Positions 1-10,794 of a stretch of 64,000 nucleotides of DNA are shown one piece after another. The position numbers and the translations under genes are program-made. The notes under the pieces were generated by a model. It saw only the letters and a list, made by a program, of their open reading frames with translations. It was not told where the DNA came from and ran no database searches. The DNA is from Rhinopomastus cyanomelas (Eukaryota > Chordata > Aves > Bucerotiformes > Rhinopomastidae): positions 62,001 to 126,000 of the forward strand of contig VXBP01000239.1 of the NCBI GenBank assembly GCA_013400115.1, written 5' to 3'. The number at the start of each line of letters is the position of its first letter. The stretch's first letter is position 1.

Positions 1-699
1 TTGCCTTTGGAAAACCTCACATTCAATGAGTTTGATGTTGCCCATTAAGCCACAGTCACAAACACTCCAGTATGATCTGTTGATCGTGGAGGTTCCTGAA
101 GTACTTGTGCAGAGAATCTGGAATTTTGGAATTGAGATGCTTCCAGTTACTGAATTAACAGGAGTGATCCAAAGCTCAAGTCAAGTGGAGCTTAACCCAA
201 AAATTAGTTGAAGCACTGGGCTTGGATTCTCTTCTGTTGAAGCCATGTCATGCTCTTCATGTGAGAATCACAAGGAGAATGTCTTCCAGGCTGAGCTCAC
301 TAGGAGACTTTTATCTGTTTTCTGGACCCTGGCTGGGTCCATGAAAAAGGAGCTGGGTGGTGGAGACTGTTGGTTCTCTCAGTGTGCAGACAACCATTGC
401 AGAAAGATGTCTGGAGGCCTTAAAATTGAAGGAAGTGGGGAATGGTAAGTTTACCTGTTTCTAAGGGTTTGACAACGGTTGTATGTGTGTTTGGGGATTC
501 ACCCAGTCTTCCCTCAGTGCTTGTAGCATCTAAAACCTTAAATGACAAAACATTAGACTCTCTTCCTTGGGCACGTAAGTTTAAATAACAAAAATAATTA
601 TGAATTATGAGGGAAAACAAATAAAGAGGGGAGGTAGAGATTCTCTGCAGTTAAGAGAGAGGACCATGGATTCTAGACACTGGGCAGCTATTGCACAAT

Positions 700-850
700 G
701 TTTGTGTGTGAACCCAGGGCAGTCACTTAGCCCTTCTGTCCCCATATTTACATCTGTAAAAAGGAGATAAAACTATTTGTGACCATTTCAAAGGTGCTTG
801 GAAAGCTCTTTGAGAGACCTTTGGATTTGCCAAGCGCTGTCACTTCTGTA
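700..850 (+). repeat. Ancient MIR-like SINE relic
   Basis: The stretch contains cagtcacttag, then ctgt..cc, then catctgtaaaaaggagataa, then gtgcttggaaagctctttga. This order of blocks matches the core-to-tail order of mammalian-wide interspersed repeats (MIR, a tRNA-derived CORE-SINE with an L2-type tail), which also survive as old copies in birds. It is highly diverged. The assignment rests on remembered block order, so an alignment to the MIR or LFSINE consensus is needed. Confidence 0.55.
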
Positions 851-2878
851 TTATGCAGAGTAACTCAAAAAAGTAGAAGGCCATAGATGAAAGACTCCAA
901 AAGGTTATTTCACTGAAGTAAGGAAGGGACCAGAGTTCAATATCAGACCGAGGTGCACTGGCAGAGATAATGCAGAGATGGCAGAGATGTGTGACTGCAG
1001 CTGGACCTTGCAGATTTCATAAAAATGTAAAAAGGGAGAGCAGAAGAAAATGTCGAGAGCTTTCTGCAGACCTGTTTTGCTCGGGAGGGAAGTGTGCTTA
1101 GACACGTGCGCTGCTATAGCAGTAGCTGCGAGCCCTGCCCAGAAGCAGCGGGGAGAGCTGGGGCTGTCGGGCTCTTTGCTAATCTGAAATCATTTGGTGG
1201 GAAGAAACTATTGATTCTAGGTGAAAGAAAGGGGAGGATGCTGCCCGCTGCAACACAAAGCATGTTTATCTAGTAGGCTGATGACTCACAGGAGATAACA
1301 TGTTATCCTAATGCTTCCTCTATTATCAAGTTATTCCAACACTATAATAAAGGGAGAGATACAAGCTGCTTTATCAGGAGCCTTTAGCCAGTGCTGTGCG
1401 TATGCTCATGCAAGCAGTGACACAAACCTAAGAACACAACCATCAGAGCAGGCTGCAGGCAGGCATGGAATATTATTATTATTATCATCATCTATCTGTC
1501 TGCGTATCTATTTATTTATTTATCTGGTTATTTATTTCTTTATTTGTGGTGTCTTTGTTTTCCAAATGTCCCATCTTTTAGATACAAGATGCGTGACCTT
1601 GGTTTGCAAGTTTTTGTTCTGTCACTGGAACCATCACATCACAAATACCTGGCTCTGTCACGCTTGGACAGAGGTTTTTGCTCGAAGTAGTGGCGGCCAG
1701 TTATCTCCTACCAGGACACAGCGATGCTCTGAAGTGGGGTGAAGGGGAAAGACAAATCTTCAAAGCGTGAGACATTTTATTAAGGAAAGGCTAAGAATAT
1801 CACGCTGTCAAGTGTTTAGTCACACAAATTATAGTGATATCAAAAGGTGTAATTTATGCAGCACAATTCCCTTAATTGGCACAGACTCTGGAGCCAGAAA
1901 GGTGCCACTTGAGCAATTGTCCTGATTATCAGAGACTCATAGGAATACACTTTTCAAATCTACATAAGAGATGGGACAAAACTAGTAGGTCAGCATCTTT
2001 ATCCTCCTCTGTCAGTGCGTGATAATTCCCTGCAGTATTCTTTCTATCTCTAAATTACTCATGTGATAAGGTTTATGCCACTTTCCTTGAAGATTGTTTC
2101 CCATTCTAGTAGATTTCATTGTTAATTCACTATAAAGTGTCCTCTGCTTAATTTCTTCACTTTTCTCCAGTTTACATGTAACCCCTTATTATTGCTCTGA
2201 AATTAAGCCCTTTGTTTCTCTTCCGTGTTCCTCACTTTGTAGCCTAATGTAGCTCCACCAGTCACCACTTCACCCATCATTTTATCAACTGAAATATTAC
2301 ACAATCGATGTGTAAGAAACGGTCTCTGGTGGTTCTTGGTGCCACATTTTACTGGCAACTGATCTACTCTACTTCAGGGGCCCTGACTAAGCCCTTTTAA
2401 GTCGTTTGTGAGATGTCCACCTGAAAACTAGGACACACAGGGTGGCTAGTTGTGCAGAAAACATGGTCTAACTCTCAGTTTCAAGGAGCAGTTACAACTT
2501 CATATGACACAAGTCAGAGATGGGGGTGACAAACAAGACTCTGAACCCTGTGACCCCTTTCACTGCCAAAGAGATTGTAGCTCTTAACAAAAAATTCACT
2601 TTTTCTGGAATTTCTGAAAAAAACCCAAACATGTCAATGCTGTTAACTTCAGTGTGGCTCATTTAAGAACCTTGCTGAGGAACAGAATCTGCGGACAGGA
2701 GTTTGTCCACTGTTGAGTCAGAGCAGCAAACTGTTTCTTGCAGACCACATTGTCTGTGCAGATGGGAGATGCCATTTTCCACACAGCTAGCAATCCAGTC
2801 TGAAATGTCTTGGTCAGTCATCCCGGTTAAATTGATCTGTTACTTATCAGGATGTAGAATTGCTTGAAAGAAAGAAAA

Positions 2879-2931
2879 TGCTCCTAGTGAGAAGAAAGTA
2901 ATTTCTGCTCCTAGTGAGAAGAAAGTAATTG
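2879..2931. repeat. 27-bp tandem duplication, two copies
   Basis: Two adjacent copies of a unit starting tgctcctagtgagaagaaag are visible, the first beginning at 2879 and the second at 2906. They are nearly identical, so the duplication is recent. It lies in a CELF2 intron about 0.7 kb upstream of an exon. No function is evident. Confidence 0.85.
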
Positions 2932-3606
2932 CTGGAACCAAATGCTTTTGTTTCTTCATGAAAGATGCCTGTTCTAGATGAAGTTCTTTTAGTGACTCTA
3001 GATGTGCTGCTGTTCATATCTTCTGGAGTAACTGGAGGAGAAGGTTGGAAATGCAGAGCATCGCCGTCCACCTCTGTACCAAAAACCTAAGGGACAAAGC
3101 TCAAAACTGAGCAGAGGGTTGTTGCAAGATGCTGTTTAATGTGGGTTTTCTGCTAACTCTGTATGAGCAAAACACTTCTCATATGGTGTGGTCATGGCCT
3201 GTCGCTAAAGAGCTTGGTCAGAAAGAGTGGGTTTCCGTTTTTGTGGCAGCCTTGCAAGATACAGGTCAAATAAGTCCCACTCTCTCATCTTCAGATACCC
3301 TCAGCAGAAGCCCGGTTGTTGAGGAAGGAGGTCAGAGAGACCTCCAGGAGCATGGAGCTGTAGTACTTGCCAGTAGCAGGCTGCATGCGAGTCCGTTTGA
3401 CTGTGCAACCTTTGTGCTGAAGTGACCCTTGGCGCCAGAGTTGTGTTTCTTTGTTTTCAGTCCCATTGGTGAAGTGCCGAGCTGCATGCACTGCTGTCGT
3501 TGTCAGTGTCATATAATACCAACGACTCTCGGAAAGCACTAATGAACAAGTGCAATTTCTTTTCTCTATTGTTGGGTTTTTTGTAAAGTTGCTCAAATGC
3601 TCTCAG

Positions 3607-3786
3607 GTATGGCGGCCCTGAACGGAGGACTCGGCGCAACAGGCTTGACGAACGGCACAGCCGGCACGATGGACGCGCTCACCCAGGCCTACTCAGGAAT
3701 CCAGCAGTATGCTGCCGCCGCGCTGCCCACTTTGTACAGCCAGAGCTTGTTGCAGCAGCAAAGCGCTGCGGGCAGCCAGAAGGAAG
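3607..3786 (+). CDS. CELF2: CELF2 internal coding exon (end of linker domain)
   Basis: This 180-nt exon encodes (G)MAALNGGLGATGLTNG..., continues with TMDALTQAYSGIQQYAAAAL, and ends QSAAGSQKE(G). CELF proteins bind UGU/GU-rich RNA and control alternative splicing, translation and decay. This segment is the C-terminal end of the alanine-, glycine- and glutamine-rich divergent linker between RRM2 and RRM3. LTNGTAGTMDALTQ and YSQSLLQQQSAA fit CELF2 rather than CELF1, as I remember the paralogues. The acceptor is tctcag|GT and the donor is GAAG|gtgagt. Both junctions split a Gly codon (phase 1), so skipping this exon would keep the frame. Reading through the donor meets a stop after about 13 codons, so the upstream Met-initiated frame is not a separate gene. 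Confidence 0.95.
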
Positions 3787-3937
3787 GTGAGTGCCACTGC
3801 CGGCACAGCGAGCCCTGTGCCGAGTGAACTTGTCCGTAGCCGAACAAAAGTCGTTTCCTCATCGAGGGTTAATGAATGATCTTGGGTAGCTTAATCTTTG
3901 GTTTTCTAAAATGTTTTCTGTTAGTACTGTTCCTTAG

Positions 3938-4110
3938 TCTCACCGAGCACTGGAAAAGGCTGCCCAGGGCGTTCGGTGAGTTGCCATTCCTGGATGTGTA
4001 GATACAGAGCTTAGGGACGTGATTTAGTGATGGGCTTTATAGAGTTGGGTTAAAGGTGGAACTTGATTGTCTCAAAGGTCTTTTCCAACCTGAATTATTC
4101 TATGGTTCTA
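3938..4110 (+). mobile_element. CR1 LINE 3' fragment, older subfamily
   Basis: The reading gagcactggaaaaggctgcc is the CR1 ORF2 C-terminal EHWxRLP region. The copy ends in ttttccaacctgaattattc and tatggttct, a degenerate CR1 tail. It is much more diverged than the other copies and precedes a second insertion by about 70 bp. Confidence 0.75.
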
Positions 4111-4176
4111 ATGTGATTAATTGTTTAACCAACTGTCCTTCAATTTATGCATCATCTTCCCTTACATAAAAACATT

Positions 4177-4630
4177 CACGGAGCACCTGTCCTGTGAGAA
4201 TAGACTGAGGGAATTGGGGCTGTTCAGTTTGGAGAAGAGGAGGCTCCAAGGTGACCTTGTTGTCGCCTTCTAGTATCCAAGGTGACCTTATTGTGGCCTT
4301 CCAGTATCTGAGAGGGGTCTACAAAAAAGGCTGGGGAGGGACTTTTTAGGATGGCGGGTAGTGACAGGTCTAGGGGCAATGGAGCAAAGCTGGAGATGGG
4401 TAGATTTAGACTGGATGTGAGGAGGAGGTTCTTCACCGTGAGAATGGTGAGAGCCTGGAATGGGTTGTCTGGGGAGGTGGTTGGGGTCCCATCCCTGGAG
4501 GTGTTTAAGGCCAGGCTGGATGAGACTCTGGCCAGCCTGGTCTAGGGTGGGGTGTCCCTGCCCATGGTGGGGGTGGTTGGAACTGGATGATCCTGTAGTC
4601 CCTTTTAACCCTGAGTGATTCTGATTCCAT
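4177..4630 (+). mobile_element. CR1 LINE 3' fragment with internal 31-bp duplication
   Basis: The copy covers the ORF2 end, from the region encoding RLRELGLFSLEKRRL to the tail that ends gagtgattctgattccat. A unit starting ccaaggtgacctt is repeated twice in tandem at about 4248-4310. The tail differs from most copies in the window, and a second CR1 tail is fused to it at 4631. Confidence 0.85.
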
Positions 4631-4727
4631 AACTTCTCCAGTGAAGTGACCCTGCTGTGCCAGGGGGATTGGACTGGATGATCTTTCGAGGTCCCTTCCA
4701 ATCCCTAATGATTCTATGATTCTATGA
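4631..4727 (+). mobile_element. CR1 LINE 3' tail fused to the preceding CR1 copy
   Basis: After gattctgattccat come aacttctccagtgaagtga and then a full CR1 terminal segment (gggggattggactggatgat ... attctatgattctatga). The same fusion point occurs at 54706-54838, so this is probably one composite element rather than two independent insertions. Confidence 0.85.
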
Positions 4728-5682
4728 CTACCACATGAAAAAAGCAGCAGTATCAGCAATCATCCCTTTACGGGCACCAATCTCCCTTCTGCTTTCCATT
4801 TGCTGTTCTAATGGAGTTAATCTGATTAGGTTTAAGGTTTTGAGTTAATGACAAGATCCGTTTTCACTTTGAGTGGTTCTTTGCTTAATTGTGGGTCTTG
4901 CGGGGAAGCAACTAAGTGAATGATTGCCCCCTCTCCCCGCATCAACGGCAAATAAACCTCAGGAAGTTATTGCTAAGAATAAATTAATACTAATTACAAG
5001 ATGGTTAGGAAAATAAGGTTACCCTTTCCCTCTCTTGTGTTCCCTGCACACTTCCTAGGCGTTCTGGGAGATTGTTTCTGCTTTCATTGCTTTCTCTCAT
5101 CCTAAAATCCGTCTGATTCCAGAAGGACAGGGAAATGATGTCGCATGCTTTCGAAGGTTGTGTCTGTGTTGTCACCAATGCTCCTGACAGGGCTAAGTTT
5201 TGGAAACAAACCTAGTGTCTGTCCTCTGGAGGATTTTTTTATCCTCTTTCAAAACAGTATCTCCACTGTTATGGCAAGTTTTTCCTGGGAAGACACACTT
5301 GGCATTCCCCCAGCTGGCTATCGTGGAGCACTGGAGTTGAGATGTATATTTTCTTCGAGTTCTTCCCTTCATTTACTGCTAACAGCTTGGGTGATTTAAA
5401 ATAAAAGGAGAGGGGTTTTAATTAGGGTTATTTTTCCCTCAATTTCTTTCATATTCTCCACATTTATTTACCATCTTTTGTGCTTTACTCTTTGACGACA
5501 GACCAGAAATTGTTTGAATTGAGTGGCACTGTGAGATGTCTATCAAGGGGGAATTTGGGCTTCTTCTATCTATTTCAATTTTATTCTGTTTATGAATGTT
5601 CCTGTCAAGCACAGGTTTAATTATTATGATTATTAATTGCCAGTGGCCCTTTTAACATGCAGGCCAGGGGTTGTTATACCAC

Positions 5683-6102
5683 AGAATCATGGAACATTAG
5701 GGATTGGAAGGGACCTCGAAAGATCATCTACTCCAATCCCCCTGACACAGCAGGATCACCTAGACCAAGTCACACAGGAACACATCCAAGCGGGTCTTAA
5801 ATGTCTCCAGAGAAAGAGACTCCACAACCTCCCTGGGCAGCCTGTTCCAGTCATCCTCGTTGTGAAGAAGCTCCTTCTGATATTTATATGGAACCTCCTA
5901 TGTTCCAGCTGACACCCGTTGCCCCTCGTCCTATCACTAGATGACACTGAGCAGAGCCTGGCTCCATCCTCCTGACACCCACCCTTCATGTATTTATAGA
6001 CATTAATGAGGTCACCCCTCAGTCTCCTCTTTTCCAAGCTCAAGACACCCAGCTCCCTCAGCCTCTCCTCATAAGGGAGGTGCTCCACTTCCTTCATCTT
6101 GC
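5683..6102 (-). mobile_element. CR1 LINE 3' fragment
   Basis: On the minus strand this reads from the RATKMMKEVEHLPYEERLREL region through EHRRFHINIRRSFFTTR to the terminal segment. The 3' end is on the left (cacagaatcatggaacatta). It is 5'-truncated within the last part of ORF2 and carries frame-breaking changes near GTGCPGRLWSL. Confidence 0.9.
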
Positions 6103-6392
6103 TTCTTTCAGTAAGGATTCAGTTAAAGTGAGTAAATTCTCTCACTGAACAATGATGACCATGTTCTGTCTCTTAACATGATTCAGATGCAACAGTAAAG
6201 GGTCTGAAGTGGTTGAGGCTAAAACACTATACAAATACTAAATGCTGAAGTCCAGGGAACTGCACTCTAAGCTATTGTTTAATTATTTTTTTCCTTATTA
6301 TTTTAAAATGTATTATTTTCTGTGTGAAGCAGTTTACTTGCAGTAGAAAGAAATAAATTCCAGGTGGCAACATCTTTTCTCTTGTTTGATTT

Positions 6393-6796
6393 GTTTATAA
6401 ATATGTGAAAGGTGAGTGTCAGGAGGATGGAGCCAGGCTCTTCTCAGTGTCATACAGTGGTAACACAAGGGGCAATGGGTGTCAGCTGGAACATAGGAGG
6501 TTTCACACAAAGGGCTGCCCAGGGAGCTTGTGGAGTCTCCTTCTCTGGAGATGTTAAAAACCCACCTGGTCATGTTCCTGTGGGTCTGGTGTAGGTGATC
6601 CTGCTGTGGCAGGGGGATTGGACTAGATGATCTTTCGAGGTCCCTTTCAATCCGTAATGTTCTGTGATTCTTTGAGATTTTTGAAACCCACCTGGACATG
6701 TTCCTGTGCAACTTGGTCTAGGTGGTTGTGCTCTGGCAGGGGAATTAGAGTAGATGATCTTTTGAGGTCCCTTCTGATCCGTAGTGATTCTATGAT
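6393..6796 (+). mobile_element. Two CR1 LINE 3' ends arranged in tandem
   Basis: The first copy runs from the region encoding YKYVKGECQEDGARLFS to a tail ending gttctgtgattct at about 6671. A second copy starts at once with the FKTHLDMFLCNLV region (about 6676) and ends gattctatgata at 6796. The first copy also has an internal deletion after the RRFH region. The abutting ends suggest insertion of one copy at the tail of another. Confidence 0.85.
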
Positions 6797-7029
6797 ACTG
6801 ACAGACACTCACATGAACTGAAGAAAGATGCTGCCACTTAACCTCTGCAGTGGAGTTGTCACTATTGCAGTGTAGGATGCTCTGAAAAGCTGCATCTCGG
6901 TCTGTCCCTTTGATCAACTTGTTTTGTTCCTTCAAAGTTGGCAAGTGAAATGCTTTCTGACCGTCACTTTCAGTAAGTATTAGGGAGAAACAGATTAAAC
7001 ACAGCACTTGTAATAGCTGTTGTCACACC

Positions 7030-7056
7030 TTTGTTTGTTTGTTTGTTTTCCCAAAG
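7030..7056 (+). promoter_or_regulatory. UGUU-repeat polypyrimidine tract and 3' splice site
   Basis: The acceptor of the RRM3 exon is preceded by ttgtttgtttgtttgttttc. UGUU and GU-rich repeats are the known binding class of CELF proteins, so the CELF2 product could bind its own pre-mRNA here. Motif and position are seen; autoregulation is inference. Confidence 0.5.
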
Positions 7057-7200
7057 GTCCAGAAGGGGCAAACCTCTTTATTTACCACCTCCCCCAGGAG
7101 TTTGGAGACCAGGACATTCTGCAGATGTTCATGCCTTTTGGAAATGTTATCTCTGCTAAAGTCTTCATCGACAAACAGACCAATCTAAGCAAGTGCTTCG
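7057..7200 (+). CDS. CELF2: CELF2 coding exon, first half of RRM3
   Basis: The 144-nt exon encodes (G)PEGANLFIYHLPQEFGDQ and continues through DILQMFMPFGNVISAKVFID to KQTNLSKCF(G). LFIYHL is the RNP2 strand of the third RNA recognition motif, which binds UGU-containing RNA. The start of RNP1 (KCFGFVSY) lies at the end, split by the next intron inside its Gly codon. DILQMFMPFGNVIS, with Ile where CELF1 has Leu, fits CELF2. The acceptor is cccaaag|GT and the donor is TTCG|gtacgt. Both junctions are phase 1 and the length is divisible by three, so skipping would preserve frame but destroy RRM3. Confidence 0.97.
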
Positions 7201-7957
7201 GTACGTCAGATTTCATAAGCTGGGTGGTTAAAAATCACATGCGCTGCGCTGAAAAGGGGCTAGGAAAGAAAATTAACAGCCATGTGCGCGATGTCATACT
7301 GGAATCTCGCTCCAAAAATAGACTGTTAGTCCTCAAATGAGCAGGAAGATGCACAGACAAAGTAGTTCCAACTAAAAATTGGATATGAAAAAACAATGAT
7401 GATCTCCCAATCTGACGTCTCGCATGAGCGTGTCAAGTACACGGCACTAATTACAGCCTGTGTGGGGTTGTCATTTAGTTTAGTATTGAACTGCCTTATT
7501 ATGGTGCCTAATTATTCTCTATTGTGTAGCCGAGACACTTAAAAACACTCAGTGTTTAACCCATTGCTTCTACATTACAGGAGTTCTTCTAAATTAAGTG
7601 CAAGATATCGCAATTAGCGATCGAGTGGCGTGTATGCGCGTTCACGACACTCTATAGACGGTCGATGTTCCAACGAGCGGCTCCAGCTGTGGCGGGTGGG
7701 CTCCCCTTACCTTAGGGCAGGGATGGAGGAAGCCTCGCAAGATCAGCATCAGGTTTCCCAGAGAACAGTTTATGCTGCCAGAAAATTAGATCACAACAGA
7801 GTGAGAAGATGAAACGTTGGTGGAAAGGAAGCCCTAGAGTTGATTAAAGTGGGCAATATCGTCTGAGTAGCTTAGATGCACCAGCTAAGTGCTTTGATGG
7901 AGTGAAGCACCAAGTGGAAGCAAGTGGCAATCTGTTACAGCATTGGTCTAGCAACTG

Positions 7958-8126
7958 TGGTCTTGGCTCAGCTGGTAGAGCATGGGACTCTGAATTCCTG
8001 GGGTCATGGGTTTGAGCCCTATGTAGGACATCTTGAGACAGTACTGTAGGCTTACCCTGCTCCTGCGGTGGGGTTGGACTTAGATGATCCTTAATGTTCC
8101 CTTCCAACCTGTAACATTCTGTGACA
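7958..8126 (+). mobile_element. tRNA-derived SINE with CR1-like tail, copy 1
   Basis: The head resembles a tRNA-Lys gene. An A box (tggctcagctgg, 7964-7975) is followed by a gagcatgggactc anticodon arm and a B box (ggtttgagccc, 8009-8019). A unique middle follows (gacatcttgagacagtactg), then a CR1-like tail (ttggacttagatgat ... cccttccaacc ... attctgtgaca). The second copy at 60777-60949 differs at only 2 of 92 positions across the head and middle. The likely mode is RNA polymerase III transcription with mobilisation by CR1 reverse transcriptase. It is not a working tRNA gene: the 3' acceptor half is missing. Confidence 0.85.
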
Positions 8127-9355
8127 GGATGATCCAGGAGGAAGAAAGAATCTCTTAAAGATAAATTTTATAAGGTTTTACCTAAAATATGGAAACTTCC
8201 ATAAAAGTGACTGTTCTTTCCAGAGCAAAGGAACATAAGTGTTTGAGAAAAAAATGACTTGTCTAAACAACTCTCTTCTTGCCAAAACTCCTTTGTACCA
8301 ACAGCAAAAGTCCTCTTTGCCCAGTGCCATCCCTTAACTGTGAAACATGGCCCATTTGTAGTGTCCCTATAAACCATAATACACGTTTCTTGGCTTGCAC
8401 ATCATTCCTTTTTTCTGATATCTAAGTTTTGTTAATGTGTCTCCACAAGGATTTGTCTCCACCAGGACCATTCAGGAGCCCTGTGGCTACTGAGCTTTAA
8501 CTCATCCTGAAGGGGTTTGAATGTATCTAAATAGACAGTACTCAAATAGGCAGAGAATTCCCTGCTGCACTGGGATTCAGGACTTGCCACTGTCATCTGC
8601 TGGCTTCCCAGGCTTGCTTCTCCTGGGTTTCCTTTCACTCTTTGACTAGCAACTTCTACGTTTGTCTGGATTTATGTGACACAATTACCTAATTTAGTGT
8701 GATGCACCAAGGTTACCTTACTTGAGAGAAAACAGAGGGGTCAACACCCAACAGGAGGTGGAGTCCTCTCTCCTTTTGGCATTAGTCAGCTTTTACTAAC
8801 GTTGTAATTCCTCAGTCTTCCACCCCAGGTGTTCTGCCCCCAGTCAGAAAGTTCTGCTTTAAAAACAAAAAGTACTGGCAGAGGAAGCTGAGACTTTCTG
8901 ATTCACCAGGTGACTACTTGGTGATGCTGCTAATGACAGGCAAAGCCAGAATTAATCCTGGAGTAGTTTAACATCCTGACACAATCTGTATGTACCTCCT
9001 CACCTTTATCAGTGAGAATCAGTGATTCAGTGTTCTGGTCCCACATTTGTGTTTTGAAAAGATTTATTTCCTCTGTCCTCCCCTCCCAAAAGCCAGGACA
9101 GTAACATACCTGAGGAACCTTTCTCTTTGTTCTTGGTACAGTTGGAGTTTGGGGGGGGGTTGTTTTGTCTTTTTTCCATTACAATAATTAATAAGAGAAG
9201 AATAAGAATTAGTGATGCTTTTTACTCATTCTTGGTGCTTTGTGCTCTGGAGTTACCATTCTCCTTTCCAAAGTGGGAGGAATCCAAATTACAGATGAGA
9301 ACAGGTAGAACATGAAAAGTGTCCAAGGCTGTCCGCTGGCAGAACTGGGAAGGAA

Positions 9356-9480
9356 ACTTGGTCTAGGTGATCCTGCTCTGGCAGGGGGATTGAACTAGAT
9401 GATCTTTTGAGGTCCCTTCCAATCCCTAATGATTCTGTGGTCTTTCGAGGTCCCTTCCAACCCCTGATGTTCTGTGATTC
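9356..9480 (+). mobile_element. CR1 LINE 3' tail with a repeated terminal segment
   Basis: The CR1 terminal segment starts ttggtctaggtgatcctgct and ends gattctgtgg. A second partial tail (tctttcgaggtcccttccaa ... gttctgtgattc) follows directly. It is either an insertion of a very short CR1 or a slippage duplication. Confidence 0.85.
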
Positions 9481-10794
9481 AGGGAAAGGTGCATTCTGAG
9501 TGAGTCAGAGGGTAGTGCTGTGGTGCCGTGAGGAACTTTCATCCAGCAGTGCTTCTCAAAGCAAAAAATTACCTTTCTTTGCAGAAAATTGAATTGAGCA
9601 TTCAAAAGAATGCTCAGAAGATTTAGTGGTGATGAGGTTGACAGGACAGTCCACTCCTGCCTGGAACTGCTCTTCTAGGAATTCTCATGAGCTCTAGTTG
9701 ATTCAGCAGACAAAGGGTTTCACTGTTCAAGCTTATCTCTCACCTTTCATAAACCCTAGGATAACAGAAGTGAGAGATGGAAAATAAGGGTGACTCTGCG
9801 GCATCAGCACATAAGTGCTGTCTTCCTCACAGCAAAATCGTTGCTCGAATGATTAAAAAACATTCACCCTGATTATAGAGATTCTGAGAGGTTTAAAACA
9901 AAAATCAGAATTGTCATGAACAGGATCCTTGAAAATTTATAAACTTTGTCAAATCTCCATGCAACCTGCAATTTAAAATTCCAGCAGAAGTGATGGATGG
10001 GTGCAATCAGGAGAAAATAAAGAGGAAATGAAAAGAGAATGTCAGATTCCTCTGCGAGCTTTGTACACGATGGTTCTCAACAAGGGAGAGGAGGAAGGTG
10101 TGAGAGGCTAACACAGATGCAGCACTCTGTGTAGGGAGGCAAATTGTGAATCCAAGAAACAGCTGAATGGTGAAAGGCTGGTGTCACTGCAGCAGCACAG
10201 AGGTCCTGTGTTCAAATTTGTGTTTGAATCAAGGAAACATAGAGACACAGAATGAGATGAGTCATCTCACCCCCTGGAAGGTAAGCGCAGCCTGAGCTAA
10301 TAATTGTTCTTCTGTCATCAGTGGAAGTGTCTAAATTGGTGACATGAATGGTGGGTGGAAAGGCACCTCTGGGAGGGCTTGCTTGTCTTCATTCACCATT
10401 CATAGATGCCATCTGAGTGACTAGTTCACGTCAGTTGCTTAATTTTCAGGTGGCTAAACTAGCCAAGAAGAAAAGGAACTAAAGTGTAAAGCAGTTCATA
10501 GCAGAATGTGCTTAATGAGGATTCTGGATGTGCTTGAGAGAACAAAGTGAAGCTGTAGAGGAAGATGCTGAATTGTTAGGGTAGGTGAGAGTAGTTACAT
10601 CTCCGTTGTGGAGCACCTGCCTGGAAGGTGCTACAGCTACCTTCCAACTCATGGTAGATCTCTTTTCTGTCCCTGAGGCAATGCTAAGAGATCAAGGCTG
10701 AGATCTGTGAGCTGATGGAAGTAAACACAGGAGTGCAGTGCTAGAACAGTGATCATAATCCTGTGAAGAAATAAAATCTCCTCAAAGAAGGTAG

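Larger units (their letters stand above)
1..3606 (+). other. CELF2: CELF2 intron (3' part), upstream of the first visible exon
   Basis: The sequence before the exon at 3607 is read as the end of a large CELF2 intron, because it ends in an AG acceptor (tctcag, 3601-3606) followed by CELF2 coding sequence. It contains an MIR-like SINE relic near 700-850, a 27-bp tandem duplication at 2879-2931, and short ATT and TTTA simple repeats at about 1470-1535. No other exon is recognisable. The short open frames here lack codon bias or family similarity and look like chance. Confidence 0.75.
3787..7056 (+). other. CELF2: CELF2 intron
   Basis: This intron runs from gtgagt at 3787 to the acceptor cccaaag ending at 7056. 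It holds several CR1 insertions (3938-4110, 4177-4727, 5683-6102, 6393-6796). Its 3' end has a U-rich tract with four TGTT-type repeats (about 7030-7050), a motif class that CELF proteins themselves bind. The remaining 4730-5680 and 6110-6390 stretches show no exon or structured element that I recognise. Confidence 0.85.

Noticed and set aside
1311..1742. 143-codon open frame as an extra CELF2 exon or gene
   Set aside because: It runs across simple TTTA repeats and shows no CELF or other family similarity.
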